From: Pseudobdellovibrio sp.
GTDB taxonomy: Bacteria; Bdellovibrionota; Bdellovibrionia; Bdellovibrionales; Bdellovibrionaceae
DNA: 64,000 nt
Direction of reading: 5' to 3'
Assembly: GCA_023701385.1 (NCBI GenBank)
Contig: JAMPXC010000003.1
Coordinates: 1 to 64,000 of the forward strand
Shown: positions 52,972 through 61,930 of the stretch, piece after piece
Numbering within the stretch: the first letter of the stretch is position 1
How the letters are laid out: every line of letters starts with the position of its first letter
Translations under genes and position numbers: made by a program
Notes under the pieces: model-generated
Databases searched by the model: none
What the model saw: only the letters and a program-made list of their open reading frames with translations
Told to the model about the DNA's origin: nothing

Positions 52972-54366
52972 TTATACTAATTCTCCGTCGATCGAACCTT
53001 CGCCGTCGTCATCAGCTTCTTCAAACATTGGAAGTTCATCTGACATTTCATCATCTTCAGAGTCTTCAACGTCTTCAGAAGCAAGCATTGCTCCCTCACC
53101 CGCTTCGATTTGATCGATGTTTTGTTCAGTCACTTGCAAATCTTCAGCGTTTTGCGCATCTTCTACGAAATCAGCAGGCACATTGGCACCTTGTTCAGCT
53201 AAAGCTAAAGCTTCTTCGTATTTTTTTAACCAGTTAACATCACGACGAGGAACATCTTCACCCATCACCATAGCATCACGGATGTCTTGAGCTTTTTCAG
53301 CATCACGTTTTTGCTTTTGGCGAATTTTTTCTTGTTCAAAGAAATCCGAAGACGTCGTAATAGTTTCTAAATCAGCTTCGATTAAACCTAATTCTTCTTC
53401 ACCTTGAGAGTAAGAAACTTCTTTAACTTCAGTCGACATTGAATCTGTCACCATAGATAAAGTTGGTTTTTCTTCTTCCTCTTCACCGATACCTTCAGGT
53501 AATAATTCGTCGATTTGAGAAAGTGTTGGAAGTTCTTTTAAGTTACGAAGACCGAAGATCTCTAAGAATCTTCTTGTTGTTCCATATTGCATTGGACGGC
53601 CCGGTAAGTTTTCTGCCTTACCTTCGAAATTACATAGACCTTTTTCCATTAAAGCGCGCAATAAGTGACCTGATTCAACGCCACGGATTTGATCGATTTC
53701 ATTTTTAACAACCGGCTGCTTGTAAGCCACGATTGCTAAGGTTTCTAAAGCTGGACCTGACAATTTAAACGAACGAGCTTTGATCGTACGTCTGATGAAA
53801 TTCATATTATCGATTTTAGTACGTAATTGGTAACCAGCAGTGATTTCTTCTAAAGTGACTCCACGAGCTCCACTTGCGTATTCTACAGCTAAATTATCTA
53901 AGATACGTTTGATTTTGTCTTTACGTACGTTTGTTCCTTTAAATACTTCTCTGATTGAAGCTAAAGAAACCGGACGGTCAGACGCAAATAAAATACTTTC
54001 AACGATACTTTGCGCTTGTTCGTCTTCAACGAATTCAACTTCGTCGATTTGTGCTGATTCAAAACCATCAAGCTCTGAACCTTCTAAATCTACATCAGAA
54101 CCTTCAGCCATCATTTCATCAGCTTCGGTTTCTTCTTCATCAGAAGCTTCTGGTAAAAAACCTTCAGCTTCGGCTTCTTCTGACTGAAATAAGTTTGTAG
54201 AAATTTCGATGTCACCGCCCAAATCTGCAGATAAATCTTCGGCTAAAGCTTCAGCTTCGTTTGAGGCTGCTTCAAGAGCAGTAGCTTCTTGGTTGGCTGT
54301 TTCTTCGTTTTGAATTTCTAAGTTTTGTTCTTCAACTTTTTTAGACTTTTTAGATTTTTTAGCCAT
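52972..54366 (-). CDS. scpB: Segregation and condensation protein B with acidic extensions
   Basis: The 464-residue protein has a ScpB winged-helix core at about 110-290 (SIVESILFASDRPVSLASI, LSGPALETLAIVAYKQPVVKNEIDQIRG, LPGRPMQYGTTRRFLEIFGL). The core is flanked by an N-terminal acidic segment of about 100 residues and a C-terminal acidic segment of about 170. Usual ScpB is about 200 residues. It acts with Smc and ScpA in chromosome condensation. Two bases separate it from scpA. Confidence 0.92.
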   Translation of the reverse strand: MAKKSKKSKKVEEQNLEIQNEETANQEATALEAASNEAEALAEDLSADLGGDIEISTNLFQSEEAEAEGFLPEASDEEETEADEMMAEGSDVDLEGSELDGFESAQIDEVEFVEDEQAQSIVESILFASDRPVSLASIREVFKGTNVRKDKIKRILDNLAVEYASGARGVTLEEITAGYQLRTKIDNMNFIRRTIKARSFKLSGPALETLAIVAYKQPVVKNEIDQIRGVESGHLLRALMEKGLCNFEGKAENLPGRPMQYGTTRRFLEIFGLRNLKELPTLSQIDELLPEGIGEEEEEKPTLSMVTDSMSTEVKEVSYSQGEEELGLIEADLETITTSSDFFEQEKIRQKQKRDAEKAQDIRDAMVMGEDVPRRDVNWLKKYEEALALAEQGANVPADFVEDAQNAEDLQVTEQNIDQIEAGEGAMLASEDVEDSEDDEMSDELPMFEEADDDGEGSIDGELV

Positions 54367-54368
54367 AA

Positions 54369-55757
54369 CTACACTTGCCCTTCTGGTTCACGATTAAATT
54401 CAGAAAATTTCTCTACAACTTCTTGTTGTTGTGCTTCTGTGATTGGTTCTTGAGGTTCTTCATTAAATGATTCGAAAGCTTGAATAGCATTAGCTACCAG
54501 ACTTTCTGCTACAGAAGATTCTGGTTGTTCTAAAATCACAACCGGCTCTTCTGTTAACTGTTCTTCAGCTTGCGTTTCAACTACTGGTTCATTTTCAGCG
54601 ATTTGCTCAGTCGTATTTTCAAAATCTTCAGCAAATTGAACTGATTCTTCGATTTGTGGTTCAAACGATAATTCGTTAGTTGTTAAAGATTCTTCTGTAG
54701 TAAAATTAACAGCATTTAAATCTAGCGCGATTTCAGCAGAATCGATTTCCATTTCAGCTGCTAAAATCTCGTCATCCGAAGCCATATCTTCAGATAAAGA
54801 TAAGTTTTCGCCTTCAGTTAAGTTAGCTGCAAAAGTTTGCTCAAACGATAATTGCTCAGTTTGTGCATTGACGTCGCCATCTTGTAAAACGAAGTTCGAT
54901 GGCTCTTGATCGATATTTTCAAGTTCTTCTTCAGTAATAACGTTTGTTTTTTGGAATAAATTATCAGCCACTTGGTCAGCGTTGATATTACCGTACTCTT
55001 CAACTTTAGATAAAACGTCACCTTCAATAGATTTTTTAGGATTTACATAAATATCGCCGTAGTTTTCTGTTTGATAAACAGAAACATAACCGATTTTACC
55101 AAGCTCTAATAAAGATAAGAAAGTGATTAGTTTATTACGTGAACGTTCTTTTAAATCTTCAATTGAGTGATTTAAAAGTTCGAACATCGTGATTTGACGA
55201 CCAGGGATTAGCATATCTTTCATTTCTAAGATACGGCTACCGATCGATTGAAGCTTAACTGTCACCTTATGAATACGTTTAAGCGATGCTTTAACCATCT
55301 TACGGTATGAACCGATAAGAGAGAATAAAGCATTATCTTCTAATTCAATTTCGTCTTCTTTTTCATCCATTTTTTCACGGAAACCACGAGGCCATTGGTC
55401 GCGGTTTAATAATGGACGTTCATATAAAGCTTTCGCAGCTTCTTTGAATTTTTCGTACTCTAATAATTTTTGAACTAATTCTTTACGCGGATCTTCTGCA
55501 CCCTCAACGATTTCACCGTTTTCGTCGTACTGAGGTAAAAGCATGCGTGACTTGATTTGAATTAACGTTGAAGCCATAGCGATAAAATCGCCGGCCACTT
55601 CGATGTCAAATTCTTTCATTAATTTAATGAATTCAAGATATTGCTTCGTGATCTCAGTAACATTGATATTAAAAATATCCATCTCGTCTTTGCGGATAAG
55701 ATATAATAATAAATCTAAGGGTCCTTCAAACTGTTGAAGCTGAACGCGTATACTCAT
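54369..55757 (-). CDS. scpA: Segregation and condensation protein A with long acidic tail
   Basis: The 462-residue protein starts with the ScpA signature FEGPLDLLLYLIRKDEMDIFNINVTEITKQY and the EFDIEVAGDFIAMASTLIQIKSRMLLP block. The winged-helix end with TFLSLLELGKIGYVSVYQ follows to about residue 240. The remaining 220 residues are Glu/Asp/Gln-rich and probably disordered. Usual ScpA ends near 250. It bridges Smc heads and pairs with scpB downstream. Confidence 0.93.
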   Translation of the reverse strand: MSIRVQLQQFEGPLDLLLYLIRKDEMDIFNINVTEITKQYLEFIKLMKEFDIEVAGDFIAMASTLIQIKSRMLLPQYDENGEIVEGAEDPRKELVQKLLEYEKFKEAAKALYERPLLNRDQWPRGFREKMDEKEDEIELEDNALFSLIGSYRKMVKASLKRIHKVTVKLQSIGSRILEMKDMLIPGRQITMFELLNHSIEDLKERSRNKLITFLSLLELGKIGYVSVYQTENYGDIYVNPKKSIEGDVLSKVEEYGNINADQVADNLFQKTNVITEEELENIDQEPSNFVLQDGDVNAQTEQLSFEQTFAANLTEGENLSLSEDMASDDEILAAEMEIDSAEIALDLNAVNFTTEESLTTNELSFEPQIEESVQFAEDFENTTEQIAENEPVVETQAEEQLTEEPVVILEQPESSVAESLVANAIQAFESFNEEPQEPITEAQQQEVVEKFSEFNREPEGQV

Positions 55758-55934
55758 GCTGCATTAAACCTTATTAGGTAAGTTCGTCTTCGACGAAACA
55801 ATTTAATTAAAACTTATTTTTCTCGCATCCTACGAGGTATTACGCATCCAGCACTGATAATTGAAGCAAGCGTTTTTGGGTTATTCAACAACTTTCTTAT
55901 GAATTGCCCAAAGATTAACGCAATAAAAATCTGA

Positions 55935-56603
55935 TTAGAAAATGGACATTACTGACGTCACAATCAGACGATATAAGAAATCCATGGGAATATAAAGAAT
56001 CTTCATCAACACGCCTGAAAATAAAAGACCTAACAAAATAATGCCTGAGATTTGCTCGTGCTGCTCAAGTTTGTAGTTAAGTGAGGCAGGTAAAAAACGA
56101 GCCAAAACTTTTCCACCATCCAAGGGATGCAGTGGCACCATATTAAAAACAGCTAATAAAATATTAGTGCCGATAAATGTCGTCGCAAACATTTGAATAC
56201 CTTGCGAATATTCAGCAAATAGCTGGAACTTTAAAATCAAAGCCCAAATAAATGTCGTCACGATTGCTAAAAAAATATTCGAAAGTGGCCCAGCTAGCGC
56301 AATCCAAAACATATCGGTGCGCACATTTTTTAAATTTCTAGATTCAACGGGAACTGGTTTTGCCCAACCAAAAATAATCGGCGAAGCCATTCCACTTGTC
56401 ATAAGAATTGAGACGATCGGAAACACGAATGTTCCCATCAGATCGGCGTGGGCCATTGGATTCATCGTTAAACGCCCCATGCGTTCAGCTGTGTTATCAC
56501 CGCGCCATTTAGCAACTAATCCGTGAGCAAACTCGTGAAAACAAAGAGCAAATAATAAAGGACCAAAGAAAATAACCAATTTTTGAACAATAGTAGAATC
56601 CAT
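55935..56603 (-). CDS. Site-2 protease family (M50) membrane metalloprotease
   Basis: The 222-residue membrane protein has the zinc motif FHEFAHG (HExxH) in the first helix region, FGWAKPVPV, ALAGPLSN and NMVPLHPLDGGKVL with the third ligand Asp. Such proteases cut other proteins within the membrane; the target is unknown. ATG 56603 is chosen over TTG 56651. Divergent from the acyl-CoA dehydrogenase. Confidence 0.88.
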   Translation of the reverse strand: MDSTIVQKLVIFFGPLLFALCFHEFAHGLVAKWRGDNTAERMGRLTMNPMAHADLMGTFVFPIVSILMTSGMASPIIFGWAKPVPVESRNLKNVRTDMFWIALAGPLSNIFLAIVTTFIWALILKFQLFAEYSQGIQMFATTFIGTNILLAVFNMVPLHPLDGGKVLARFLPASLNYKLEQHEQISGIILLGLLFSGVLMKILYIPMDFLYRLIVTSVMSIF

Positions 56604-56730
56604 TTCTTTATCGTCTGCTTTACAGGAACAAAAAACACTATCTGACACCAAGTGTTACTTGCCTAGATCGATATTAGACAATAAGTTAATGAGCGAAATT
56701 TAAATTACCTTATCTCTCAAGGAGTACACG

Positions 56731-57894
56731 ATGATTGAAAATGCACGTCCCGCTTTAACTATGTGGTCAGAAGATGAAGTTGCTTTCCGCGAAGCTGTTA
56801 GATCTTTTGCTGAATCTGAAATTAAACCACATGTCACGCAAATGGACGAACAAGCTCAAATGAAACCAGAAATCGTTTCTAAACTTTTTGAAATGGGTTT
56901 AATGGGCATCGAATCTCCTGAGCAATACGGCGGCGCAGGCTCATCAATCACTATGGCTTGTATCGCGATTGAAGAATTAGGCCGTATTGATGGTTCTGTG
57001 TCAGTTCTTTGCGACGTACAAAATACATTAGTAACAAATGCAATTATCCGTTACGGATCTCCTGGCTTAAAAGAAAAATATTTACCTAAATTAGCTCGTG
57101 AATGGGTTGGTGCTTACTGCTTATCTGAATCATCGTCTGGTTCTGATGCGTTTGCTTTAAAATGCCGTGCTGAGAAAAAAGATGGCAAATGGGTTTTAAA
57201 CGGCCACAAACTTTGGATCACAAATGGTAAAGAAGCTTCTTTCTTTATCGTATTTGCTAACATGGACCCATCAAAAGGTTACAAAGGCATTACAGCGTTT
57301 ATCGTTGAAAAAGGTTTCAAAGGTTTCACTGTTGGTAAAAAAGAAGATAAACTTGGTATCCGCGCATCATCTACTTGTGAATTAGTTTTTGAAAACTGCG
57401 AGGTTCCTGAAGAAAACGTATTAGGCGAAGTTGGTAAAGGTTATAAAATCGCCATCGAAACTTTAAATGAAGGCCGCATCGGTATCGGCGCTCAAATGGT
57501 GGGTATCGCTCAAGGTGCTTACGAAGCCACACTTAATTACATCAAAGGCCGTGAACAATTCGGTAAAGCGATTGGCCAATTCCAAGGTGTTCAATTTCAA
57601 TTAGCGCAAATGCGTATCGAACTAGAAGCTTCTCGTTTAATGGTTTACAATGCCGCTCGTTTAAAAGACGCTGGTCAGGATTTTATTGAATCCGCAGCTA
57701 TGGCAAAATATTACTCTTCTAAAGTAGCTGAGAAAGTAACTTCTATGGCTATCGATTTATTCGGTGGTAACGGCTTTACTAAAGAATACCCTGTAGAAAA
57801 ATTCTGGCGCGATGCTAAAATCGGCCAAATCTATGAAGGTACTTCAAATATGCAATTACAAACAATTGCAAAAATTGAAATGGACAAAGCATAG
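56731..57894 (+). CDS. Acyl-CoA dehydrogenase
   Basis: The 387-residue flavoprotein has family motifs YCLSESSSGSDA, WITNG and, at the end, IYEGTSNMQ, whose Glu is the catalytic base. It starts fatty acid beta-oxidation of acyl-CoA; chain-length preference is not predictable. AAGGAG precedes the start, and the SDR gene begins at the next base after the stop. Confidence 0.94.
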   Translation: MIENARPALTMWSEDEVAFREAVRSFAESEIKPHVTQMDEQAQMKPEIVSKLFEMGLMGIESPEQYGGAGSSITMACIAIEELGRIDGSVSVLCDVQNTLVTNAIIRYGSPGLKEKYLPKLAREWVGAYCLSESSSGSDAFALKCRAEKKDGKWVLNGHKLWITNGKEASFFIVFANMDPSKGYKGITAFIVEKGFKGFTVGKKEDKLGIRASSTCELVFENCEVPEENVLGEVGKGYKIAIETLNEGRIGIGAQMVGIAQGAYEATLNYIKGREQFGKAIGQFQGVQFQLAQMRIELEASRLMVYNAARLKDAGQDFIESAAMAKYYSSKVAEKVTSMAIDLFGGNGFTKEYPVEKFWRDAKIGQIYEGTSNMQLQTIAKIEMDKA

Positions 57895-58647
57895 ATGCAA
57901 GAAGCTGTAGTTATCACTGGCGCAAGTAGCGGAATCGGCGAAGCTGCAGCTTACAAGTTCGCAAGCGAAGGCTTTGACTTACTTTTAATCGGAAGATCTT
58001 CTGAAAAATTAGAAAAAGTTAAAGCCCAAGCACAATCTCGTAATATCAATGTTAAAATCGAAACACTAGCGATGGATTTAAAAAACTTCGACAGCGTTAA
58101 ACTTCAAAATTCTTTATCAAAAATTTCTAAGCCGACAATTCTAGTTAATAACGCCGGTGTTTATACACAAAACAAACCTGACGATGCGACTTTGGATGTC
58201 TGGAAAGAAATGTTTGAAGTTAATCTTTTTGGTTCAGTAAAAATCACCCAGGCTTTATGGCCGATCTTTAAAGCTAACAAACGCGGTTCAATTGTTAACG
58301 TAGCATCGACAACAGCTGTAAAGCCTACACCAAATACATCAGCATACTCAGCATCAAAGGCCGCGATGGTGAACTGGACAATTTGCTTAGCACAAGAAGG
58401 CGGAGAATTTAATATCCGTGCAAATGCAGTTTGCCCTGGAATTGTCGAAACTCCACTTCATGGTTTTTATAATGCTCCGGCTAGCGCAAAAGATAAAATT
58501 CACAGCGGCATTACAGATCTACAATTGCTTAAAAAAATTGGTCGCCCTGAATATATCGCCGAGAGCATTTTCTTTATTGGCTCAGAACAATCAACATGGA
58601 CCACCGGCGCGGTTCATAATATCGACGGCGGGATAAATATCAAATAA
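57895..58647 (+). CDS. Short-chain dehydrogenase/reductase
   Basis: The 250-residue SDR has [18 protein letters not shown] and the active-site Ser and YSASK. It ends in a GGINIK type tail. It follows the acyl-CoA dehydrogenase without a gap and its stop overlaps the next gene by one base. The substrate is unknown; it may act on a 3-hydroxyacyl or related compound. Confidence 0.88.
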   Translation: MQEAVVITGASSGIGEAAAYKFASEGFDLLLIGRSSEKLEKVKAQAQSRNINVKIETLAMDLKNFDSVKLQNSLSKISKPTILVNNAGVYTQNKPDDATLDVWKEMFEVNLFGSVKITQALWPIFKANKRGSIVNVASTTAVKPTPNTSAYSASKAAMVNWTICLAQEGGEFNIRANAVCPGIVETPLHGFYNAPASAKDKIHSGITDLQLLKKIGRPEYIAESIFFIGSEQSTWTTGAVHNIDGGINIK

Positions 58648-59399
58648 TGGCTGATCCTATTAGACTCTCTAAATTAATGTCTGAACGCGGCATCTGCTCT
58701 CGCAGAGAAGCTGATGATTATATTGCCAAAGGTTATGTTTCTGTTAACGGACAAGTTGTTAAAGAACTTGGAACTAAAGTTTTACCTGATGTGAAAATCA
58801 CGCTTTCAGCTGAAGCGATGAAAAACCAAAATAACTTAATAACTATTATGTTAAATAAGCCAATTGGTTACGTATCCGCACAACCTGAGCCTGGCTACGA
58901 ACCAGCGATCAGGCTGATCACTTCAGAAAATCAGTTTAAAGATCATCCAACTTACAAACAACGTTTGAAAATGGGTGATTTAAAAAACATCGCAGTGACT
59001 GGTCGTTTAGATATCGACTCGCAAGGATTATTACTTTTCACACAAGATGGCCGTATTGCTAAAAAAATTATCGGTGAAAATTCATCGATTGAAAAAGAAT
59101 ATATCGTGCGTGTGAAATATCTGGGCTCAGAAGGAAAACTTCCAGCTGCTAAATTAAAACTATTAAACCATGGCCTTGAACTTGATGGTGAAAAATTAAA
59201 GCCAGCCAAAGTTGAATGGATCAATGAAGATCAATTACGTTTTATCTTAACTGAAGGCAAAAAACGCCAAATCAGAAGAATGTGCGAGCTAGTTAACTTA
59301 AAAGTTAATGGTTTAAAGCGCGTTCGCACAGGCAAATTAATGTTAGGCGATCTGCCTGAAGGCCAATGGCGTTTTGTGACTGATAAAGAACAAATTTAA
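58647..59399 (+). CDS. RsuA/RluB-type pseudouridine synthase
   Basis: The 250-residue protein has an N-terminal S4 RNA-binding domain ([21 protein letters not shown]) and the catalytic [17 protein letters not shown], whose Asp forms the enzyme-RNA adduct. It also has IEKEYIV and [12 protein letters not shown]. It makes pseudouridine in rRNA; whether it corresponds to RluB, RluF or RsuA is not clear. Confidence 0.92.
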   Translation: MADPIRLSKLMSERGICSRREADDYIAKGYVSVNGQVVKELGTKVLPDVKITLSAEAMKNQNNLITIMLNKPIGYVSAQPEPGYEPAIRLITSENQFKDHPTYKQRLKMGDLKNIAVTGRLDIDSQGLLLFTQDGRIAKKIIGENSSIEKEYIVRVKYLGSEGKLPAAKLKLLNHGLELDGEKLKPAKVEWINEDQLRFILTEGKKRQIRRMCELVNLKVNGLKRVRTGKLMLGDLPEGQWRFVTDKEQI

Positions 59400-59414
59400 A
59401 CTTCATTTTCCGAC

Positions 59415-59493
59415 ACTCGTGTTTTCGGTTTACACTTTAGCTCTGAAGTTAGCGTCATCCACGCGGTTTAAAGTGTAAACCAAAAACACGAGT
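59415..59493. repeat. Large inverted repeat between convergent genes
   Basis: Arms of 25 bases (59415-59439 and 59469-59493) match with a single mismatch, around a 29-base centre. It lies between the stops of the pseudouridine synthase and the DUF455 gene. It could be a bidirectional terminator, an RNA structure or a mobile miniature element; the right-hand arm is followed by CAAATAAAA rather than a pure T run. Confidence 0.6.
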
Positions 59494-59504
59494 CAAATAA
59501 AAGC

Positions 59505-60296
59505 TTAAGGCTTAACAGGCTTTGAGTGTTTCTCTAAAAAAGACTCGCGCAGATCTTGTAAATACTTAAGCTCTAAATCCGTAAAACCTGCTTTTTTACG
59601 AAGGTCGATATTAATCGGCTCCATGCGTTTTGGTAGCGACCAACGAAGATCACGCATACGTGTTGGATAATCTTTTTCTGGATCAAGCTCTTCTAAACCA
59701 CAGACTTTAACGTACCACTCAGAACCGAACAGCACATGACCGACTTCTTCTCTGTTGATTCTTTCAACCGCCATTAAAACTGTTTTTGCGCCAACGCCTT
59801 TTAATCTGCGAATTAAAGTATCTCCGGCATCAAGGCCTGAGCCTTCAAGATAGCGATGCACAATCAGAATTCGGTCTAACAATGAATCTTTACTGCTTGT
59901 ACAATCCCATAACGCTGTATGTGCTGGCCAATCGCCCCACTTAAAACCCAATTTTTCGATTTCAATTAAACACATTTCCAAATGGTCAGCTTCAGATTGA
60001 GTAACCGCGAACAATTCCTCTTTAAAAGTCTGTGGAGCGTCTTTAAAATCGCAAAGTGTGCGAAGCCCCAGCTCCATAGCCTGAAGTTCAATGTTGGCTA
60101 AATCATGAAGCATACGGGCCTGGCCTTCGTTTGTTGATAGCCCTTTTTTATCAGGATGAAATCGTAAAGGCATTACGGGAACATCACGGGCCGGAGCCAT
60201 ACCTTCAGTTGATAACTGAACAATATTCTCTAAGTTGGTCATATTTCTGACCATTTCAATTTTCTTAAAGATGTTTTTTTCAGCAAATGCCCACAT
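59505..60296 (-). CDS. DUF455 ferritin-like protein
   Basis: The 263-residue product matches DUF455 throughout: ARDVPVMPLRFHPDKKG, LHDLANIELQAMELGLRTL, SEADHLEMCLIEIEKLG, HTALWDCTSSKDSLLDRIL and INREEVGHVLFGSEWY. The Glu/His pairs of a ferritin-like di-metal site are visible. Biochemical role unknown. ATG 60296 is preferred (GGTGGG about six bases before it, length like the family) over 60386; the longer starts have no good site. Confidence 0.82.
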   Translation of the reverse strand: MWAFAEKNIFKKIEMVRNMTNLENIVQLSTEGMAPARDVPVMPLRFHPDKKGLSTNEGQARMLHDLANIELQAMELGLRTLCDFKDAPQTFKEELFAVTQSEADHLEMCLIEIEKLGFKWGDWPAHTALWDCTSSKDSLLDRILIVHRYLEGSGLDAGDTLIRRLKGVGAKTVLMAVERINREEVGHVLFGSEWYVKVCGLEELDPEKDYPTRMRDLRWSLPKRMEPINIDLRKKAGFTDLELKYLQDLRESFLEKHSKPVKP

Positions 60297-60443
60297 ACCA
60301 ACCCACCAGATACCCATTGAAATAGTCCAAATTCGCCTCTTGCGCAAGTCCATCTCTAGACAAACCCCCAACCCCAGATCTAACATAGTCTCTTAAATTA
60401 CTTTCTATAGAAGTCGTGTTAAAAACACGCAAGGGATAGCAAC

Positions 60444-61145
60444 ATGGGAAAAGGTTGGAAAGCCGCCGGCAAATCAGAAAACGCTCAGAAAAAAGGGCAA
60501 ATGTTCACTAAAGCTGCGAGAGAGATCGCGGTAGCTGCAAAAGCTGGTGGCCCTAACCCCGACATGAATGCCCGCCTTCGTTTAGCGATTGATATGGCTA
60601 AAAAAATCTCTTGCCCGAATGATACGATTGATCGCGCGATCAAAAAAGGCGCTGGTCTTTTAGATGACGGTAAAATTATCGAAGAATTAACATACGAAGG
60701 CTATGCCCCCCACGGTGTCGGCGTTATCGTTGAATGCCAAACGGATAACAAACACAGAACAGCCCCTGAAATGCGTGCCGTATTTAAAAAGCACGATGGT
60801 AACCTAGGCGAATCTGGATCAGTAGCTTGGATGTTTACTCACTGCGGATTTATCGTAGCTTCAAAAGCCGGCGCTTTTGATATCGATGAAGAAGCAATTG
60901 AATCAGGTGCTGATGATGTTTCTAAAAATGATGATGGCTCGTATGAATTTATCACATCAACTGACAACTTAGCGGCGGTTGGCGACACACTAAAAGGTCG
61001 CGGCTGGACAATCACTGAGTCTTATTTAGGTTACAAATCTAACAACACAACTGAGTTATCAGACGATCAACGCAAAGAAGTTCAAGAGTTCTTAGAAGCT
61101 GTTGACGATCTTGACGACACCCATAAAGTGTACGCAACTATCTAG
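60444..61145 (+). CDS. yebC: YebC/PmpR family protein
   Basis: The 233-residue protein starts MGKGWKAAGKSENAQKKGQ and has the family blocks NARLRLAIDMAKKISCPNDTIDRAIKKG and YEGYAPHGVGVIVECQTDN. YebC proteins were long called regulators and are now linked to ribosome stalling relief (TACO1-like). The 3' end overlaps the next GTG start by one base. Confidence 0.95.
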   Translation: MGKGWKAAGKSENAQKKGQMFTKAAREIAVAAKAGGPNPDMNARLRLAIDMAKKISCPNDTIDRAIKKGAGLLDDGKIIEELTYEGYAPHGVGVIVECQTDNKHRTAPEMRAVFKKHDGNLGESGSVAWMFTHCGFIVASKAGAFDIDEEAIESGADDVSKNDDGSYEFITSTDNLAAVGDTLKGRGWTITESYLGYKSNNTTELSDDQRKEVQEFLEAVDDLDDTHKVYATI

Positions 61146-61930
61146 TGAAAATACGGATTGTCGCCACCTTTTGTTTGTTTTTTTCTTTAAATCAAAACTG
61201 CGTAAGCGCTTCGACTCCTCTTGAAAAAAAACCTTTGATTGTAAAAGTTGGCGTAGTTCATTTTCCGCCCTATATTGAACTTGAAGACAATGGTAAAATA
61301 GGCGGCATCGTCATGGAGCTTCTAGACTATATGAACTCTATTCAGAGCTCATATAAATTCAAGCCGGTTCATACATCGAGTATGCGAAAAATCCGCGACT
61401 TTAATAATCACTCTTTTGATGTGGGTTTTTTCGACAATCTAAAATGGGGTTGGGATAAAACCGCTGTGGACGCTTCTCAAGTTTATATGCGAGGAAAAGA
61501 AATCTACATCGCCAAAAAAAAGCAAGGGCGCAACGAACACTACTTTGATGATTTCACGGGCAAGTCCATGGTTGGAATGTTAGGCTACCATTACAGCTTT
61601 GCAAACTTCAATTCAGATGCCGCTTACTTGCGAAAAAACTATAACATGCAGACCTCAACCAGTAATGAGGGAAGCATTAAAATGATTCTTCATGGTCGTG
61701 GGGATATCGCCATCGTGTCGGATGCATTTTTACATCGTTACTTCACTATGCATCCTGAAACTCGGGCTAAAATTTTGATCTCAAACAAAGTCGATCAACA
61801 TTACTTACTCTCTGCGATTGTGAGAAAAAATATTCGGCCTTCAGTGCAAGAAATCAATGATTTGCTCGCCAAATTCAAACAATCAGAGCAATTCAAATCT
61901 ATGCAAAAACGCTACGGCATTACTCCCTGA
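61145..61930 (+). CDS. Periplasmic solute-binding-like protein (SBP_bac_3 type)
   Basis: The 261-residue protein has a GTG start, a signal peptide (about 1-22) and then KVGVVHFPPYIELEDNGKIGGIVMELLDYM, the usual opening of family 3 binding proteins. No transporter genes follow, so it may work as a sensor partner, for example for the adjacent kinase, or a lone binding protein. It overlaps the convergent kinase gene by 11 bp. Confidence 0.8.
   Translation: MKIRIVATFCLFFSLNQNCVSASTPLEKKPLIVKVGVVHFPPYIELEDNGKIGGIVMELLDYMNSIQSSYKFKPVHTSSMRKIRDFNNHSFDVGFFDNLKWGWDKTAVDASQVYMRGKEIYIAKKKQGRNEHYFDDFTGKSMVGMLGYHYSFANFNSDAAYLRKNYNMQTSTSNEGSIKMILHGRGDIAIVSDAFLHRYFTMHPETRAKILISNKVDQHYLLSAIVRKNIRPSVQEINDLLAKFKQSEQFKSMQKRYGITP

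Noticed and set aside
53840-54187. 115-codon Ser-rich frame antisense to scpB
   Set aside because: It is the mirror of the acidic GAA/GAT-rich coding region of scpB, which gives long open frames on the other strand.
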